Shown: positions 1-9,267, counted from the stretch's first letter. The stretch: DNA of 64,000 nt from Rahnella inusitata_A (GCF_965118895.1 NZ_CBCPJJ010000009.1:372001-436000); one strand, 5' to 3'. Numbers and translations: made by a program. Notes: generated by a model not told the origin, from the sequence alone.

Positions 1-755
1 TGATCGGCGTGGCAGCCGGGTTATCGCTCACCGGCCGCGTGCCTTTTGTGCATACCTTTACCGCTTTTGCCAGCCGCCGCTGCTTTGATCAGTTGTTTAT
101 GTCGCTGGATTACCAAAAGAATAACGTCAAAATTATTGCATCCGACGCTGGCGTCAGCGCCTGTCACAACGGCGGTACGCATATGTCTTTCGAGGATATG
201 GGCATCGTGCGCGGGCTGGCGAACTCGGTAGTGATGGAAGTGACCGATGCGGTGATGTTCCGCGATATTCTGTTGCAGCTAATGGATCTGAAAGGATTCT
301 ACTGGGTGCGGACAATACGTAAACAGGCGACGCAGGTTTATCAGGAAGGTTCGACTTTCACCATCGGCAAAGCGAATGTGCTGCGTGACGGTAACGACGT
401 GACGCTGATTGCCAACGGCATCATGGTGGCTGAAGCGCTGAAAGCGGCAGAAATGCTGGAGCGCGAGGGTGTAAGTGCGGCGGTGATCGACATGTTTACG
501 CTTAAACCGATCGATAAAGATATCATCATTAAATACGCCGCCAAAACGGGCAAAATCGTCACCTGCGAAAACCACAGTATTCATAACGGGCTTGGTTCGG
601 CAGTGGCGGAAGTGCTGGTAGAAAACCATCCGGTGCCGATGCGTCGCGTGGGCGTGAAAGAGCGTTATGGTCAGGTCGGCACGCAGGAATTTTTACAGCA
701 GGAATACGGGCTGACCGCCGAACACATTCTCGAGTCGGCAAAACAGTTGCTGTGA
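1..755 (+). CDS. Transketolase family protein, C-terminal subunit (5' end outside window)
   Basis: The frame is open from the left edge, so the gene begins upstream; the GTG at 9 is internal. About 251 residues are visible, and split transketolase C-terminal subunits are usually near 310, so about 60 are missing. The visible part covers most of the pyrimidine-binding (Pyr) domain, including HMSFEDMGIVR, which resembles the H-SLEDI-I-R segment of transketolases. The transketolase C domain follows (ANGIMVAEALKAAEMLE, then TCENHSIHNGLGSAV). Family members pair with a separate N-terminal TPP-binding subunit, which should lie just left of the window, and transfer two-carbon ketol units between sugar phosphates. 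The sugar substrate cannot be told from this half. The gene ends at a hairpin shared with pta. Family assignment is firm; the pathway is unknown. Confidence 0.85.
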   Translation, partial: IGVAAGLSLTGRVPFVHTFTAFASRRCFDQLFMSLDYQKNNVKIIASDAGVSACHNGGTHMSFEDMGIVRGLANSVVMEVTDAVMFRDILLQLMDLKGFYWVRTIRKQATQVYQEGSTFTIGKANVLRDGNDVTLIANGIMVAEALKAAEMLEREGVSAAVIDMFTLKPIDKDIIIKYAAKTGKIVTCENHSIHNGLGSAVAEVLVENHPVPMRRVGVKERYGQVGTQEFLQQEYGLTAEHILESAKQLL

Positions 756-780
756 ACGAGAAGTGTGGAAAGCAGAAAAT

Positions 781-808
781 AAAAACGCCGACGTGATGTC
801 GGCGTTTT
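781..808. terminator. Bidirectional rho-independent terminator between the transketolase gene and pta
   Basis: Arms ACGCCGAC (785-792) and GTCGGCGT (798-805) form an 8-bp stem with a 5-nt loop. An A run precedes it and a T run follows, so it can stop transcripts arriving from either side of this convergent pair. Confidence 0.8.
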
Positions 809-852
809 GCTGTCTTGCATACTGCTATTCGGTCGTAAAATAATTCAGGGAA

Positions 853-3006
853 TTATTTTGCTGCCTCTTCTGCCTGAGCAGACTGAATCGCAGTCAGTGC
901 CACGGTGTAAACGATATCGTCTACCAGTGCGCCACGGGACAGGTCGTTAACCGGTTTGCGCATACCTTGCAGCATCGGCCCGATAGAGACCAGATCCGCA
1001 GAACGCTGTACCGCTTTGTAGGTGGTGTTACCGGTGTTCAGATCCGGGAAGATGAACACAGTCGCCTGACCTGCCACCGGTGAGTTCGGTGCTTTGGACA
1101 GAGCAACGTCAGCCATGATCGCGGCATCGTATTGCAGAGGACCATCGATGATCAGGTCAGGACGTTTTTCCTGCGCCAGACGGGTCGCTTCACGCACTTT
1201 TTCAACGTCGCTGCCCGCGCCTGAATTACCGGTGGAGTAGGAAATCATCGCCACGCGCGGTTCGATACCGAATGCTGCAGCGGAATCCGCAGACTGGATC
1301 GCGATTTCAGACAGCTGTTCAGCCGTTGGATCCGGATTGATCGCGCAGTCGCCGTAAACCAGAACCTGGTCAGGCAGCAGCATGAAGAATACTGAAGACA
1401 CCAGGGAGCTGCCCGGTGCGGTTTTGATCAGCTGCAACGGTGGGCGGATGGTGTTAGCGGTGGTGTGAACAGCACCGGAAACCAGACCGTCAACCTTGCC
1501 TTGTTCCAGCATCAGAGTACCGAGAACCACGTTATCTTCCAGCTGTTCGCGCGCAACCACTTCGGTCATGCCTTTGCTTTTACGCAGCTCAACCAGACGT
1601 GCCACATACTCTTCTCGCACGGCAACCGGGTCGATGATTTCGATGCCTGCGCCCAGAGTCACGCCCTGAGCCGCTGCAACGCGTTTGATCTCATCCGGAT
1701 TACCCAGCAATACGCATTCTGCGATACCACGTTCAGCGCAAAGTGCTGCCGCTTTCACGGTACGCGGCTCGTCGCCTTCCGGCAGGACGATACGTTTACC
1801 GGCTTTACGCGCCAGTTCAGTCAGCTGATAACGGAACGCTGGCGGAGACAGACGACGTGAACGCTCGGAGTGCGCGCTAAGGGAGTCGATCCAGTCTGCG
1901 TTGATGTGAGAAGCCACGTACTGTTGCAGTTTCTCAACGCGCTGATGGTCGTCCGCAGGGACTTCCAGATTGAAGCTTTGCAGGCTCAGGGAGGTCTGCC
2001 AGGTGTTGGTATCTACCATAAATACTGGCAGGCCAGTCTGGAAAGCACGTTCGCAGAGGCTGTTAATACGTTCGTCGATTTCGTAGCCACCGGTCAGCAG
2101 GATAGCGCCGATTTCTACGCCATTCATTGCCGCCAGACAGGCTGAAACCAGTACATCAGGACGGTCAGCGGAGGTCACAAGCAGTGAACCTGGACGGAAG
2201 TGTTCCAGCATGTGCGGAATGCTACGCGCGCAGAAGGTCACGGATTTCACGCGGCGGGTTTGCACGTCGCCTTCGTTGATGATGCGGGCATTCAGGTGCT
2301 TCGCCATGTCGATTGCGCGGGTGGCAATCAGCTCGAAGCTCCATGGAATGCAGCCCAGCACTGGCAGCGGGCTGTTAGCGAACAGCTGAGTCGGGTCGAT
2401 ATTCGCCACGCTGGCTTTGTTGGAATCATCGAAGATTTCAGAAAGGTCCGGACGTGTGCGGCCCTGATCGTCAACCGGTGCGTTCAGTTTGTTGATGATA
2501 ACGCCGGTGATATTGGTGTTTTTGCTGCCGCCGAAGCTGGAACGGGCCAGTTCGATACGTTCTTTCAGCTGCGCCGGAGAATCGTTGCCCAGCGCCAGAA
2601 CGAAGACGATTTCTGCGTTCAGGGTTTTAGCAATTTCGTAGTTCAGCGCGTTAGCAAACTGGTGTTTACGCGTTGGAACCAGACCTTCCACCAGCACCAC
2701 TTCTGCGTCTTTGGTGTTTTCGTGATAACGCGCGATGATTTCTTCCATCAGCACGTCTTGCTGGTTTGAACTCAACAGCGCTTCAACGTGGCTCATTTTC
2801 AGCGGTTCAGCTGCGGTCACGGAAGAGTTGGCGCGAATGATGGTAGTGGTTTGATCTGGTGCATCGCCGCCGGCACGTGGCTGTGCGATCGGTTTGAAGA
2901 TGCTCAGGCTGACGCCTTTTTGTTCCATTGCACGGATCACGCCGAGGCTGACGCTGGTCAGACCAACGCTGGTGCCTGTGGGGATCAACATAATTGTACG
3001 GGACAC
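853..3006 (-). CDS. pta: Phosphate acetyltransferase
   Basis: Encodes 717 residues (E. coli Pta has 714). It converts acetyl-CoA and phosphate to acetyl phosphate and CoA, the first step of acetate overflow; the reverse reaction serves acetate assimilation. The N-terminal third is the P-loop-like CobQ/DRTGG regulatory region (starts MSRTIMLIPTGTSVGLTS). The catalytic PTA_PTB domain covers about residues 390-717, with RIVLPEGDEPRTVKAA near its start and SYSTGNSGAGSDVEKVREA in the active-site region. An AAAGAGG-type ribosome site precedes the ATG at 3006. The gene lies 168 bp downstream of ackA on the same strand, and a strong terminator-like palindrome sits in that gap, so pta may be partly uncoupled from ackA or have its own promoter. 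Confidence 0.97.
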   Translation of the reverse strand: MSRTIMLIPTGTSVGLTSVSLGVIRAMEQKGVSLSIFKPIAQPRAGGDAPDQTTTIIRANSSVTAAEPLKMSHVEALLSSNQQDVLMEEIIARYHENTKDAEVVLVEGLVPTRKHQFANALNYEIAKTLNAEIVFVLALGNDSPAQLKERIELARSSFGGSKNTNITGVIINKLNAPVDDQGRTRPDLSEIFDDSNKASVANIDPTQLFANSPLPVLGCIPWSFELIATRAIDMAKHLNARIINEGDVQTRRVKSVTFCARSIPHMLEHFRPGSLLVTSADRPDVLVSACLAAMNGVEIGAILLTGGYEIDERINSLCERAFQTGLPVFMVDTNTWQTSLSLQSFNLEVPADDHQRVEKLQQYVASHINADWIDSLSAHSERSRRLSPPAFRYQLTELARKAGKRIVLPEGDEPRTVKAAALCAERGIAECVLLGNPDEIKRVAAAQGVTLGAGIEIIDPVAVREEYVARLVELRKSKGMTEVVAREQLEDNVVLGTLMLEQGKVDGLVSGAVHTTANTIRPPLQLIKTAPGSSLVSSVFFMLLPDQVLVYGDCAINPDPTAEQLSEIAIQSADSAAAFGIEPRVAMISYSTGNSGAGSDVEKVREATRLAQEKRPDLIIDGPLQYDAAIMADVALSKAPNSPVAGQATVFIFPDLNTGNTTYKAVQRSADLVSIGPMLQGMRKPVNDLSRGALVDDIVYTVALTAIQSAQAEEAAK

Positions 3007-3132
3007 GGCTAAACCTCTTTAACGGTTGCCAGGCAGAGACGGTCGCAGGTTTGTGCAGAGGAGATAATGATCAGCATGAGCGCGATGATTATCCTGCGCG
3101 GTGCGTCCAAACGGGCGGCGTTTGCCTTGAGT

Positions 3133-3164
3133 TAAAAAATCACTGCCAGCGATCGCTGGCAGTG
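3133..3164 (-). terminator. Palindrome plus T tract between ackA and pta (terminator or attenuator)
   Basis: Positions 3141-3164 are a perfect 24-bp palindrome (half-site CACTGCCAGCGA). On the minus strand it is followed at once by A and six Ts. This is the classic layout of an intrinsic terminator placed inside the ackA-pta unit. Confidence 0.7.
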
Positions 3165-3174
3165 TTGAATCGAA

Positions 3175-4377
3175 TTATGCAGTCAAACGCGCGGCGTCTT
3201 GCGCAATCACCAGCTCTTCATTGGTTGGGATAACCAGAGCCGTGCGGGTGCCTTCTTTGTTGATGGCACCGGATTTGCCGAAGCGTGCTGCAAGGTTGCG
3301 TTCGTGGTCAACTTCAAAGCCTAACAGACCCAGTTTGGCCAGAGACAGTTCGCGCACCATGGCTGCGTTTTCGCCGATACCACCGGTGAAGACTACTGCG
3401 TCCAGACGACCTTCCATCAGGGAAGTATAGCTACCGATGTATTTCGCCAGACGGTGGCAGAATACGTCCATTGCACGTTTGGCATCAGGTTTGGTGGTGT
3501 AGTTGTCTTCAACGTAACGACAGTCGCTGGTGACTTCGGTCAGGCCCAGCAGACCAGATTCTTTGGTCAGCATTTTGTTGATTTGATCAACGCTCATGCC
3601 CAGAGAGTCATGCAGGTGGAAAATGATCGCCGGGTCGATGTCACCGCTACGGGTACCCATCACCAGACCTTCCAGCGGGGTCAGACCCATGGAAGTATCG
3701 ACGCATTTACCGTTACGGATTGCACTAACGGAACCGCCGTTACCCAGGTGGCAAGTGATCAGGTTCACTTCTTCCACTGGTTTGTTCAGCATTTTCGCGG
3801 CTTCCTGCGTCACATAGAAGTGGCTGGTGCCGTGGGCGCCATAACGACGGACGTGGTGATCGCGGTACAGGCTGTACGGGAGAGCGTACAGGTAAGATTC
3901 TTCTGGCATGGTCTGATGGAAAGCGGTGTCGAAAACGGCAACGTTTTTGTCAGCCAGTTTAGGGAAAGATTTCAGCGCTTCGTCGATACCAATCAGGTGA
4001 GCCGGGTTGTGCAGCGGTGCAAACGGGATAGATTCTTTGATGCCTTCGATAACCGCATCGTTGATCAGCATGGACTTGGTCAGCTTTTCGCCGCCATGAA
4101 CGATACGGTGGCCGATCGCAACCAGCTCTGCGGACAGCTCAGGTTTTTTGCTCAGGATGTTGTTAACGATGAATTTCAGCGCTTCGCTGTGTGCGGCACC
4201 GGCACCCAACGCGGCTTCTTCTTTGCCACCGTCCATTTTCCACTTAATGCGCGCTTCCGGCAGGTGGAAACATTCGGCTAAACCTGAAATGTGCTCTTCG
4301 CCGTTCACAGCATCAATGATTGCGAACTTAAGGGAAGAACTACCACAGTTAAGAACCAGTACAAGCTTACTCGACAT
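3175..4377 (-). CDS. ackA: Acetate kinase
   Basis: Encodes 400 residues, the same length as E. coli AckA. It catalyses acetyl phosphate + ADP = acetate + ATP, the ATP-yielding step of the Pta-AckA pathway; acetyl phosphate is also a phosphodonor for response regulators such as RcsB, encoded later in this window. The ASKHA-fold signature LVLNCGSSSLKFAI is at residues 7-20. GHRIVHGGEKLTKS, the VFDTAFHQTMPE aspartate segment, FTGGIGENAAMVRE and the C-terminal PTNEELVIAQDA are all present. The start at 4377 matches the E. coli N-terminus (MSSKLVLVLNCG). It is first in ackA-pta and divergent from yfbV. Confidence 0.98.
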   Translation of the reverse strand: MSSKLVLVLNCGSSSLKFAIIDAVNGEEHISGLAECFHLPEARIKWKMDGGKEEAALGAGAAHSEALKFIVNNILSKKPELSAELVAIGHRIVHGGEKLTKSMLINDAVIEGIKESIPFAPLHNPAHLIGIDEALKSFPKLADKNVAVFDTAFHQTMPEESYLYALPYSLYRDHHVRRYGAHGTSHFYVTQEAAKMLNKPVEEVNLITCHLGNGGSVSAIRNGKCVDTSMGLTPLEGLVMGTRSGDIDPAIIFHLHDSLGMSVDQINKMLTKESGLLGLTEVTSDCRYVEDNYTTKPDAKRAMDVFCHRLAKYIGSYTSLMEGRLDAVVFTGGIGENAAMVRELSLAKLGLLGFEVDHERNLAARFGKSGAINKEGTRTALVIPTNEELVIAQDAARLTA

Positions 4378-4840
4378 GGAAGTACCTATTTATTGTTGGT
4401 GCTGTTTAAGGAAAAAAACAATACACGTGGTTAATAAATCGTCAGTCTGACATCAAGCGTAGCGCATAATGGCGGTGACAATTATGATTAACATCATGCC
4501 AGAGAGCCAAAACAGGCATGATAATGAAAAAGCTAAAGAATCGCAGGACGCTGGTTTTATCTGTGCGCGTAAATTGCCGAAAAGAACAGGCGGAGTGCAC
4601 AAAATGTCTCTGTTTTACGTCTTTAGAATGTTATCTGTTAGTGAAAACCCTAACAAAAAATACAATTAGTAATTACAAAACACCTCAGCCCGAGGCACTA
4701 TGCTTAATGATGAGGGTGTAAATGCTGCGACAGGATACCGGCACGTTTCAGCAAAAACAAAATATATTTTATCGTGGTAAACTCCAGTTTGTGTTTTACA
4801 AATATTTTTTAATTATTACACGTGAAGTTGAGGTGCAATT
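4378..4840. promoter_or_regulatory. Divergent ackA / yfbV intergenic region
   Basis: 463 bp without a convincing gene; short open frames here lack a ribosome site and any family resemblance. It must hold the leftward ackA promoter and a rightward yfbV promoter. A TTTACA at 4794-4799 followed by AT-rich sequence could serve yfbV. A short palindrome, GTCAGTCTGAC, begins at 4441. I could not place transcription starts or recognise a regulator site with confidence. Confidence 0.5.
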
Positions 4841-5296
4841 ATGACGAGTAAGCCAACAGGCTCTGTAAGCTGGTTCCAGGTGTTCCAGCGTGGGCAGCAT
4901 TATATGAAAACATGGCCGTCTGATAAGCGCCTGGCTCCGGTGTTTCCGGAAAACCGGATCTCCACAGCGACCCGTTTTGCAGTGCGCTTTATGCCACCGG
5001 TCGCGATCTTCACGCTGACCTGGCAGATAGCACTCGGCGGCCAGCTCGGCCCTGCCGTCGCCACGGCGATATTTGCCTGTAGTTTGCCGATGCAAGGACT
5101 GTGGTGGCTCGGCCGCCGTTCACTGACGCCGTTGCCGCCAACATTGCTGAGCTGGTTCCACGATGTTCGCAACAAACTCGCCGAAGCCGGTCAGGCCCTC
5201 GCACCAGTTGAAGGCACGCCGACCTATCAGGCCCTCGCTGACGTTCTCAAACGTGCCTTCAAACAGCTCGATAAAACCTTCCTCGACGATCTGTAA
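4841..5296 (+). CDS. yfbV: UPF0208 inner-membrane protein YfbV
   Basis: Encodes 151 residues, full length for the UPF0208 family. Two hydrophobic segments lie near residues 45-90 (around FMPPVAIFTLTWQIALGG and AVATAIFACSLPMQGLWWLG), followed by a cytosolic C-terminal stretch rich in charged residues. In E. coli, YfbV is an inner-membrane protein implicated in organisation of the Ter macrodomain; its biochemical role is not settled. GAGGTG ends 5 nt before the ATG. It stands alone between the divergent ackA and the downstream yfbU, in the conserved E. coli order. Confidence 0.93.
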   Translation: MTSKPTGSVSWFQVFQRGQHYMKTWPSDKRLAPVFPENRISTATRFAVRFMPPVAIFTLTWQIALGGQLGPAVATAIFACSLPMQGLWWLGRRSLTPLPPTLLSWFHDVRNKLAEAGQALAPVEGTPTYQALADVLKRAFKQLDKTFLDDL

Positions 5297-5360
5297 GCCC
5301 GTTTTTACTCGCTTACGGCGTCAGTTTCATGATTGTTAAGCTTCACTGCATTGCATATTG

Positions 5361-5383
5361 ACCGGAGGGAAGTCTCCTCCGGT
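5361..5383 (+). terminator. Hairpin downstream of yfbV
   Basis: ACCGGAGG (5361-5368) pairs with CCTCCGGT (5376-5383) across a 7-nt loop. The sequence that follows (GATTATTTC) is only weakly T-rich, so this is at best a weak terminator, or a leader hairpin before yfbU. Confidence 0.4.
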
Positions 5384-5495
5384 GATTATTTCACATGAGA
5401 TCCAGACCCAAATCAAAGAATGGTGTGCTTGCGATTTCGCAGAAGTTTGCGCTGTGCCATGCTTTGCTCATTATGCAGACATGAGGATTTTCACG

Positions 5496-5990
5496 ATGGA
5501 AATGACTAACGCACAACGCCTGATCTTGTCGAATCAATACAAAATGATGACCATGTTGGATCCCGATAACGCAGAACGCTATCGCCGTTTGCAAACGGTG
5601 ATCGAGCGCGGTTTCGGCTTGCAAATGCGTGAGCTTGACAGGGACTTCGGTGAACTGCCGGAAGAAACCTGCCGCACAGTGATTAACATTATGGAAATGC
5701 ACCATGCAATGCAGGTGTCGTGGACCAATCTGAAAGACACACAAGGTCTGGATCGCCGCCGTATCGATTTTCTCGGCTTCGACGCAGCAACGGAATCCCG
5801 CTTTTTAAGCTACGTCCGCTTTATGGTGAACACCGAAGGACGTTACACTGACTTCGACGCTGGCACGCACGGGTTTAACTCGCAGACCAAAATGTGGGAT
5901 AAATACCAGCGTATGTTGGCGGTCTGGCAATCGTGCCCGCGTCAGTATCATCTGAGCGCCGTCGAGATAGCGCAAATTATTAATGCCTGA
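5496..5990 (+). CDS. yfbU: UPF0304 protein YfbU
   Basis: Encodes 164 residues from the ATG at 5496, identical in length to E. coli YfbU and beginning MEMTNAQRLILSNQYKMM. The frame is open further upstream, but the extra 46 residues are not found in the family. ATGAGGA just before 5496 supplies a ribosome site, so the shorter start is chosen. The protein is soluble and mostly helical. E. coli YfbU has been linked to cell-death phenotypes, but no enzymatic function is established. The C-terminus CPRQYHLSAVEIAQIINA is typical of the family. It lies 27 bp upstream of hxpA and is probably co-transcribed with it. Confidence 0.93.
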   Translation: MEMTNAQRLILSNQYKMMTMLDPDNAERYRRLQTVIERGFGLQMRELDRDFGELPEETCRTVINIMEMHHAMQVSWTNLKDTQGLDRRRIDFLGFDAATESRFLSYVRFMVNTEGRYTDFDAGTHGFNSQTKMWDKYQRMLAVWQSCPRQYHLSAVEIAQIINA

Positions 5991-6017
5991 TTTGAATTAA
6001 CTAAAGAGGAATTGCCT

Positions 6018-6671
6018 GTGGAGTGTAAAGGTTTCTTGTTCGACCTTGATGGAACGTTAGTGGATTCATTACCGGCAGTTGAGCGTGCATGGGTTAACTG
6101 GGCGCTCAGCTGGGGAGTCAGCCCGCAGGACGTTCTGGCCTTTATTCACGGCAAACAGGCGATCACCTCTTTACGTCACTTCATGGCTGGTGAAAGTGAG
6201 GAGAAGATTCAGCAAGAGTTTCTGAAGCTGGAAAAAATCGAAGCCACCGACACCGAAGGCGTCTGCGCGCTGCCGGGCGCACATTTATTGTTAAGCGAAC
6301 TCAATCGCCAGAATATTCCGTGGGCGATTGTGACATCAGGCTCAATGCCGGTTGCCAGTGCACGCCATGCCGCGGCGCACTTGCCCGCGCCGGAAGTGTT
6401 CATTACCGCCGAGCAGGTTAAACACGGCAAACCTCAGCCAGACGCCTATTTACTTGGCGCAGAACGTTTAGGTTTGGCACCGCAAGATTGCGTCGTGGTG
6501 GAAGATGCCGCGGCGGGCGTCATGGCCGGTCTGGCGGCAGGCTGCAAAGTGATTGCGGTAAATGCACCCGACGATACGCCGGGGATCGAGAATGTCGATT
6601 TCGAACTGACCACCCTGGAAGCTCTTCTGGTGAACACTACAGAGCAGGGCGTCACAGTTAGCCTGCGTTAA
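6018..6671 (+). CDS. hxpA: HAD-family sugar phosphatase (YfbT/HxpA)
   Basis: Encodes 217 residues from GTG 6018, giving MECKGFLFDLDGTLVDS, which aligns with the E. coli start MRCKGFLFDLDGTL. AGAGGA ends 7 nt before this GTG; the TTG at 6012 would leave only 1 nt and is rejected. HAD motif I is DLDGT (D9, D11), motif II is the VTSGSM segment, the lysine of motif III is in KHGKPQPDAY, and motif IV is VVVEDAAAGV. HAD subfamily IA enzymes of this type hydrolyse small sugar phosphates; E. coli HxpA acts on hexitol and hexose phosphates. It follows yfbU closely and ends before a terminator. Confidence 0.93.
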   Translation: MECKGFLFDLDGTLVDSLPAVERAWVNWALSWGVSPQDVLAFIHGKQAITSLRHFMAGESEEKIQQEFLKLEKIEATDTEGVCALPGAHLLLSELNRQNIPWAIVTSGSMPVASARHAAAHLPAPEVFITAEQVKHGKPQPDAYLLGAERLGLAPQDCVVVEDAAAGVMAGLAAGCKVIAVNAPDDTPGIENVDFELTTLEALLVNTTEQGVTVSLR

Positions 6672-6710
6672 TTCATATTGTTGATTAAAAGTACACATTC
6701 ATTGACCTGA

Positions 6711-6735
6711 ACCTCGCTCCGGCGAGGTTTTTTTA
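6711..6735 (+). terminator. Rho-independent terminator after hxpA
   Basis: ACCTCGC (6711-6717) pairs with GCGAGGT (6722-6728) around a 4-nt loop and is followed by seven Ts. It separates yfbU-hxpA from yfbS. Confidence 0.85.
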
Positions 6736-6789
6736 TGCCATGCTAAAACCCATTTTCAGTTTTCCATCTCAACGCAAAAGGAGTTTGTT

Positions 6790-8622
6790 TTGACCGGTGA
6801 ATTAATCTGGGTTGTAGTACTGCTGCTGATTGCGATGGTGCTGTTCGCGCGCAATACGCTGCGTATGGACATCGTCGCTTTGCTGGTCATTATTGCCTTT
6901 GTGCTGAGCGGTACGCTGACTCTTAACGAAGCGCTGGCCGGATTTAGCGATCCGAACGTGATTTTGATCGCTGCTTTGTTTGTCGTCGGTCACGGGCTGG
7001 TGCGAACTGGCGTGGCGTATCAGGTGGGTGACTGGCTGATGAGGGTCGCCGGTCACAGCGAAATCCGGATGCTGATTTTGCTGATGCTGACTGTCGCCGG
7101 ACTGGGAGCATTTATGAGTTCCACCGGCGTGGTAGCAATATTTATTCCGGTGGTGATCAGTGTTTCTGCCCGCATGAAAACCTCACCGGCGCGGCTGATG
7201 ATGCCGCTGAGTTTTGCCGGGCTCATCAGCGGCATGATGACGCTGGTCGCCACGCCGCCAAATATGGTGGTGAACAGCGAGCTGTTGCGGGAAGGATTTG
7301 ACGGTTTTGGCTTCTTTGGCGTCACGCCGGTGGGGCTTGTGGTGCTTATCATGGGTATCGGATACATGCTGATCGCCCGTCGCTGGTTGTCTGCTGAAGA
7401 GGCCTCGCAGGATAAACAGCGCTGGAAGCGCCGTACTTTTCGCGATCTGATCCGCGATTATCAGCTCAACGGACGCGCGCGCAGGATGACCATCCGTCCC
7501 GGCTCACCGCTGGTGGGGCGCACGCTGGACGATGTACATCTGCGTTCGCGCTATGGCGCCAACGTGGTGGGGATCGAGCGCTGGCGCAAGTTCCGCCGTG
7601 TGATGGTCAGCGCTACCGGTAACACTCAATTGTGCGCCCGCGACGTGCTCCTGCTTGATATGACTGACCCTGAAATTTCCGTCAGACAAATGTGCACCGA
7701 CGAAATGCTGGAACCCCTGGTGCTGCGCGGCGAATATTTCTCCGAGCAGTCCCGCGACGTCGGGATGGCGGAAGTGTCGCTGATTCCTGATTCTGAGTTG
7801 TTGGGCAAAACATTGCGCGATGTGGCGTTTCGCTCCACGTACGGCCTTAACGTGGTGGGCATCCGCCGTCAGGGCGAAGCGCTGCCGGGCAAGCTGGTCG
7901 ATGAGGAATTGCAGTTCGGCGACATGTTACTGGTCATTGGCGACTGGAAACTGATCCGCCAGCTTCAGCAGCAGATGCATGATTTCATTGTGCTTAGCCT
8001 GCCTGCTGAAGTGGATGATGTTGCCCCCGCTCTCAGCCAGGCACCTCACGCGCTATTCTGTCTGGCCCTGATGGTCGCCCTGATGTTAACCGACGACGTG
8101 CCAAATGCCATTGCGGCGATCATCGCCTGTCTGCTGATGGGCAAATTTCGCTGTATCACAATGGAAGGTGCGTATCGGGCCATTCACTGGCCGAGTCTGC
8201 TGCTGATCGTCGGGATGATGCCGTTTGCACTGGCGCTGCAAAAAACCGGCGGTGTGGCGCTGATTGTCGAAGGTCTGATGCAGGTAAGCGGCGGTTATGG
8301 ACCGTACATGATGCTGCTGAGTCTGTTTATCCTTTGCGCCACCATCGGGCTGTTTATTTCCAATACAGCGACGGCGGTACTGATGGCACCGATCGCTATC
8401 GCGGCGGCGCATCAGATGGGCGTATCGCCATACCCGTTCACGATGATTATCGCTATTGCGGCCTCGGCGGCATTTATGACGCCGGTGTCATCCCCGGTGA
8501 ATACACTGGTGATGACACCGGGGAATTACCGTTTTGGCGATTTCCTGCGGATCGGGGTGCCTTTCACGCTGCTGGTGATGGCCGTCAGCGTGTTTCTGGT
8601 ACCGGTGCTCTATCCGTTCTGA
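6790..8622 (+). CDS. yfbS: SLC13-family transporter with RCK_C domains (YfbS)
   Basis: Encodes 610 residues, the same as E. coli YfbS, starting at TTG 6790 (MTGELIWVVVLLLIAMV). AAGGAG at 6777-6782 supports this start. The layout is an N-terminal block of transmembrane helices to about residue 200, two cytosolic TrkA_C/RCK_C domains around residues 225-395 (for example RPGSPLVGRTLDDVHLRSRY), then a second transmembrane block. TPPNMVVNSEL and FISNTATAVLMAPIAIAAA resemble the paired substrate-binding loops of the divalent-anion:Na+ symporter family. It should be a sodium-coupled anion or organic-acid transporter of the inner membrane; the substrate is unknown. Confidence 0.92.
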   Translation: MTGELIWVVVLLLIAMVLFARNTLRMDIVALLVIIAFVLSGTLTLNEALAGFSDPNVILIAALFVVGHGLVRTGVAYQVGDWLMRVAGHSEIRMLILLMLTVAGLGAFMSSTGVVAIFIPVVISVSARMKTSPARLMMPLSFAGLISGMMTLVATPPNMVVNSELLREGFDGFGFFGVTPVGLVVLIMGIGYMLIARRWLSAEEASQDKQRWKRRTFRDLIRDYQLNGRARRMTIRPGSPLVGRTLDDVHLRSRYGANVVGIERWRKFRRVMVSATGNTQLCARDVLLLDMTDPEISVRQMCTDEMLEPLVLRGEYFSEQSRDVGMAEVSLIPDSELLGKTLRDVAFRSTYGLNVVGIRRQGEALPGKLVDEELQFGDMLLVIGDWKLIRQLQQQMHDFIVLSLPAEVDDVAPALSQAPHALFCLALMVALMLTDDVPNAIAAIIACLLMGKFRCITMEGAYRAIHWPSLLLIVGMMPFALALQKTGGVALIVEGLMQVSGGYGPYMMLLSLFILCATIGLFISNTATAVLMAPIAIAAAHQMGVSPYPFTMIIAIAASAAFMTPVSSPVNTLVMTPGNYRFGDFLRIGVPFTLLVMAVSVFLVPVLYPF

Positions 8623-8667
8623 TTAAAGGCCGTGTTGAAAGTCAATTGCACGGGCTGTCAAGGACGG

Positions 8668-9267
8668 TCAAAGCGATTCGTCGAGGCTTATTTCATCCAG
8701 CGAAAGGCTGAAGCTCGGTACGAAGATTTCCATGAAGTAGTCCATCTCCGGGCTTTTACGATCGGCCAACGTTTTTTCCAGACGCGCCTTGGCCAGCGTG
8801 AATTCGTTGTTACCCGCTGACAACTCTTCCAGACATTTCAGATAGGCGCACAGGGCATCCGCCTGTTTCACAGTCAGCTTTTCGTCATCGCTGTAATAAT
8901 GCTCGTCGATCAGCGGACGGAAATCTTCCTGCAATTCTTGCGGCAGCATTTCAATCAGCTTTTGCTGAGCAATCTTTTCTATCTTTTTGTATTCATGCGC
9001 GATTTGCGGATTGTAATACTTGATAGGTGTCGGCATGTCGCCGGTCAGCACTTCACTGGCATCGTGATACATAGCGAGCAGGGCGACGCGTTCGACGTTC
9101 AGATTGCCATCAAATTTGCGGTTTTTAATCACGGCCAGTGCGTGAGCCACGAAGGCGACCTGCAAGCTATGCTCGGAGACGTTTTCGGTGCGTACATTAC
9201 GCATCAGCGGCCAGCGGCTAATCAGTTTCAGGCGGGAAAGGTGGGCGAAGAAATGGCTCTGATTCAT
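8668..9267 (-). CDS. yfbR: 5'-deoxynucleotidase YfbR (HD domain)
   Basis: Encodes 199 residues, the same length as E. coli YfbR. This HD-domain phosphohydrolase removes phosphate from deoxynucleoside 5'-monophosphates and helps balance dNTP pools. The metal and catalytic residues known from E. coli are at the same positions: H33 (in SEHSLQVAF), H68-D69 (in MYHDASEVLTGD), E72 and D137 (KQADALCAY). R18 in LISRW is also kept. It converges with yfbS and is transcribed toward it, with no obvious terminator in the 45-bp gap. Confidence 0.96.
   Translation of the reverse strand: MNQSHFFAHLSRLKLISRWPLMRNVRTENVSEHSLQVAFVAHALAVIKNRKFDGNLNVERVALLAMYHDASEVLTGDMPTPIKYYNPQIAHEYKKIEKIAQQKLIEMLPQELQEDFRPLIDEHYYSDDEKLTVKQADALCAYLKCLEELSAGNNEFTLAKARLEKTLADRKSPEMDYFMEIFVPSFSLSLDEISLDESL

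Noticed and set aside
5358..5495. 46-codon N-terminal extension of YfbU
   Set aside because: Not present in the family; the ATG at 5496 has a ribosome site and gives exactly the E. coli length.
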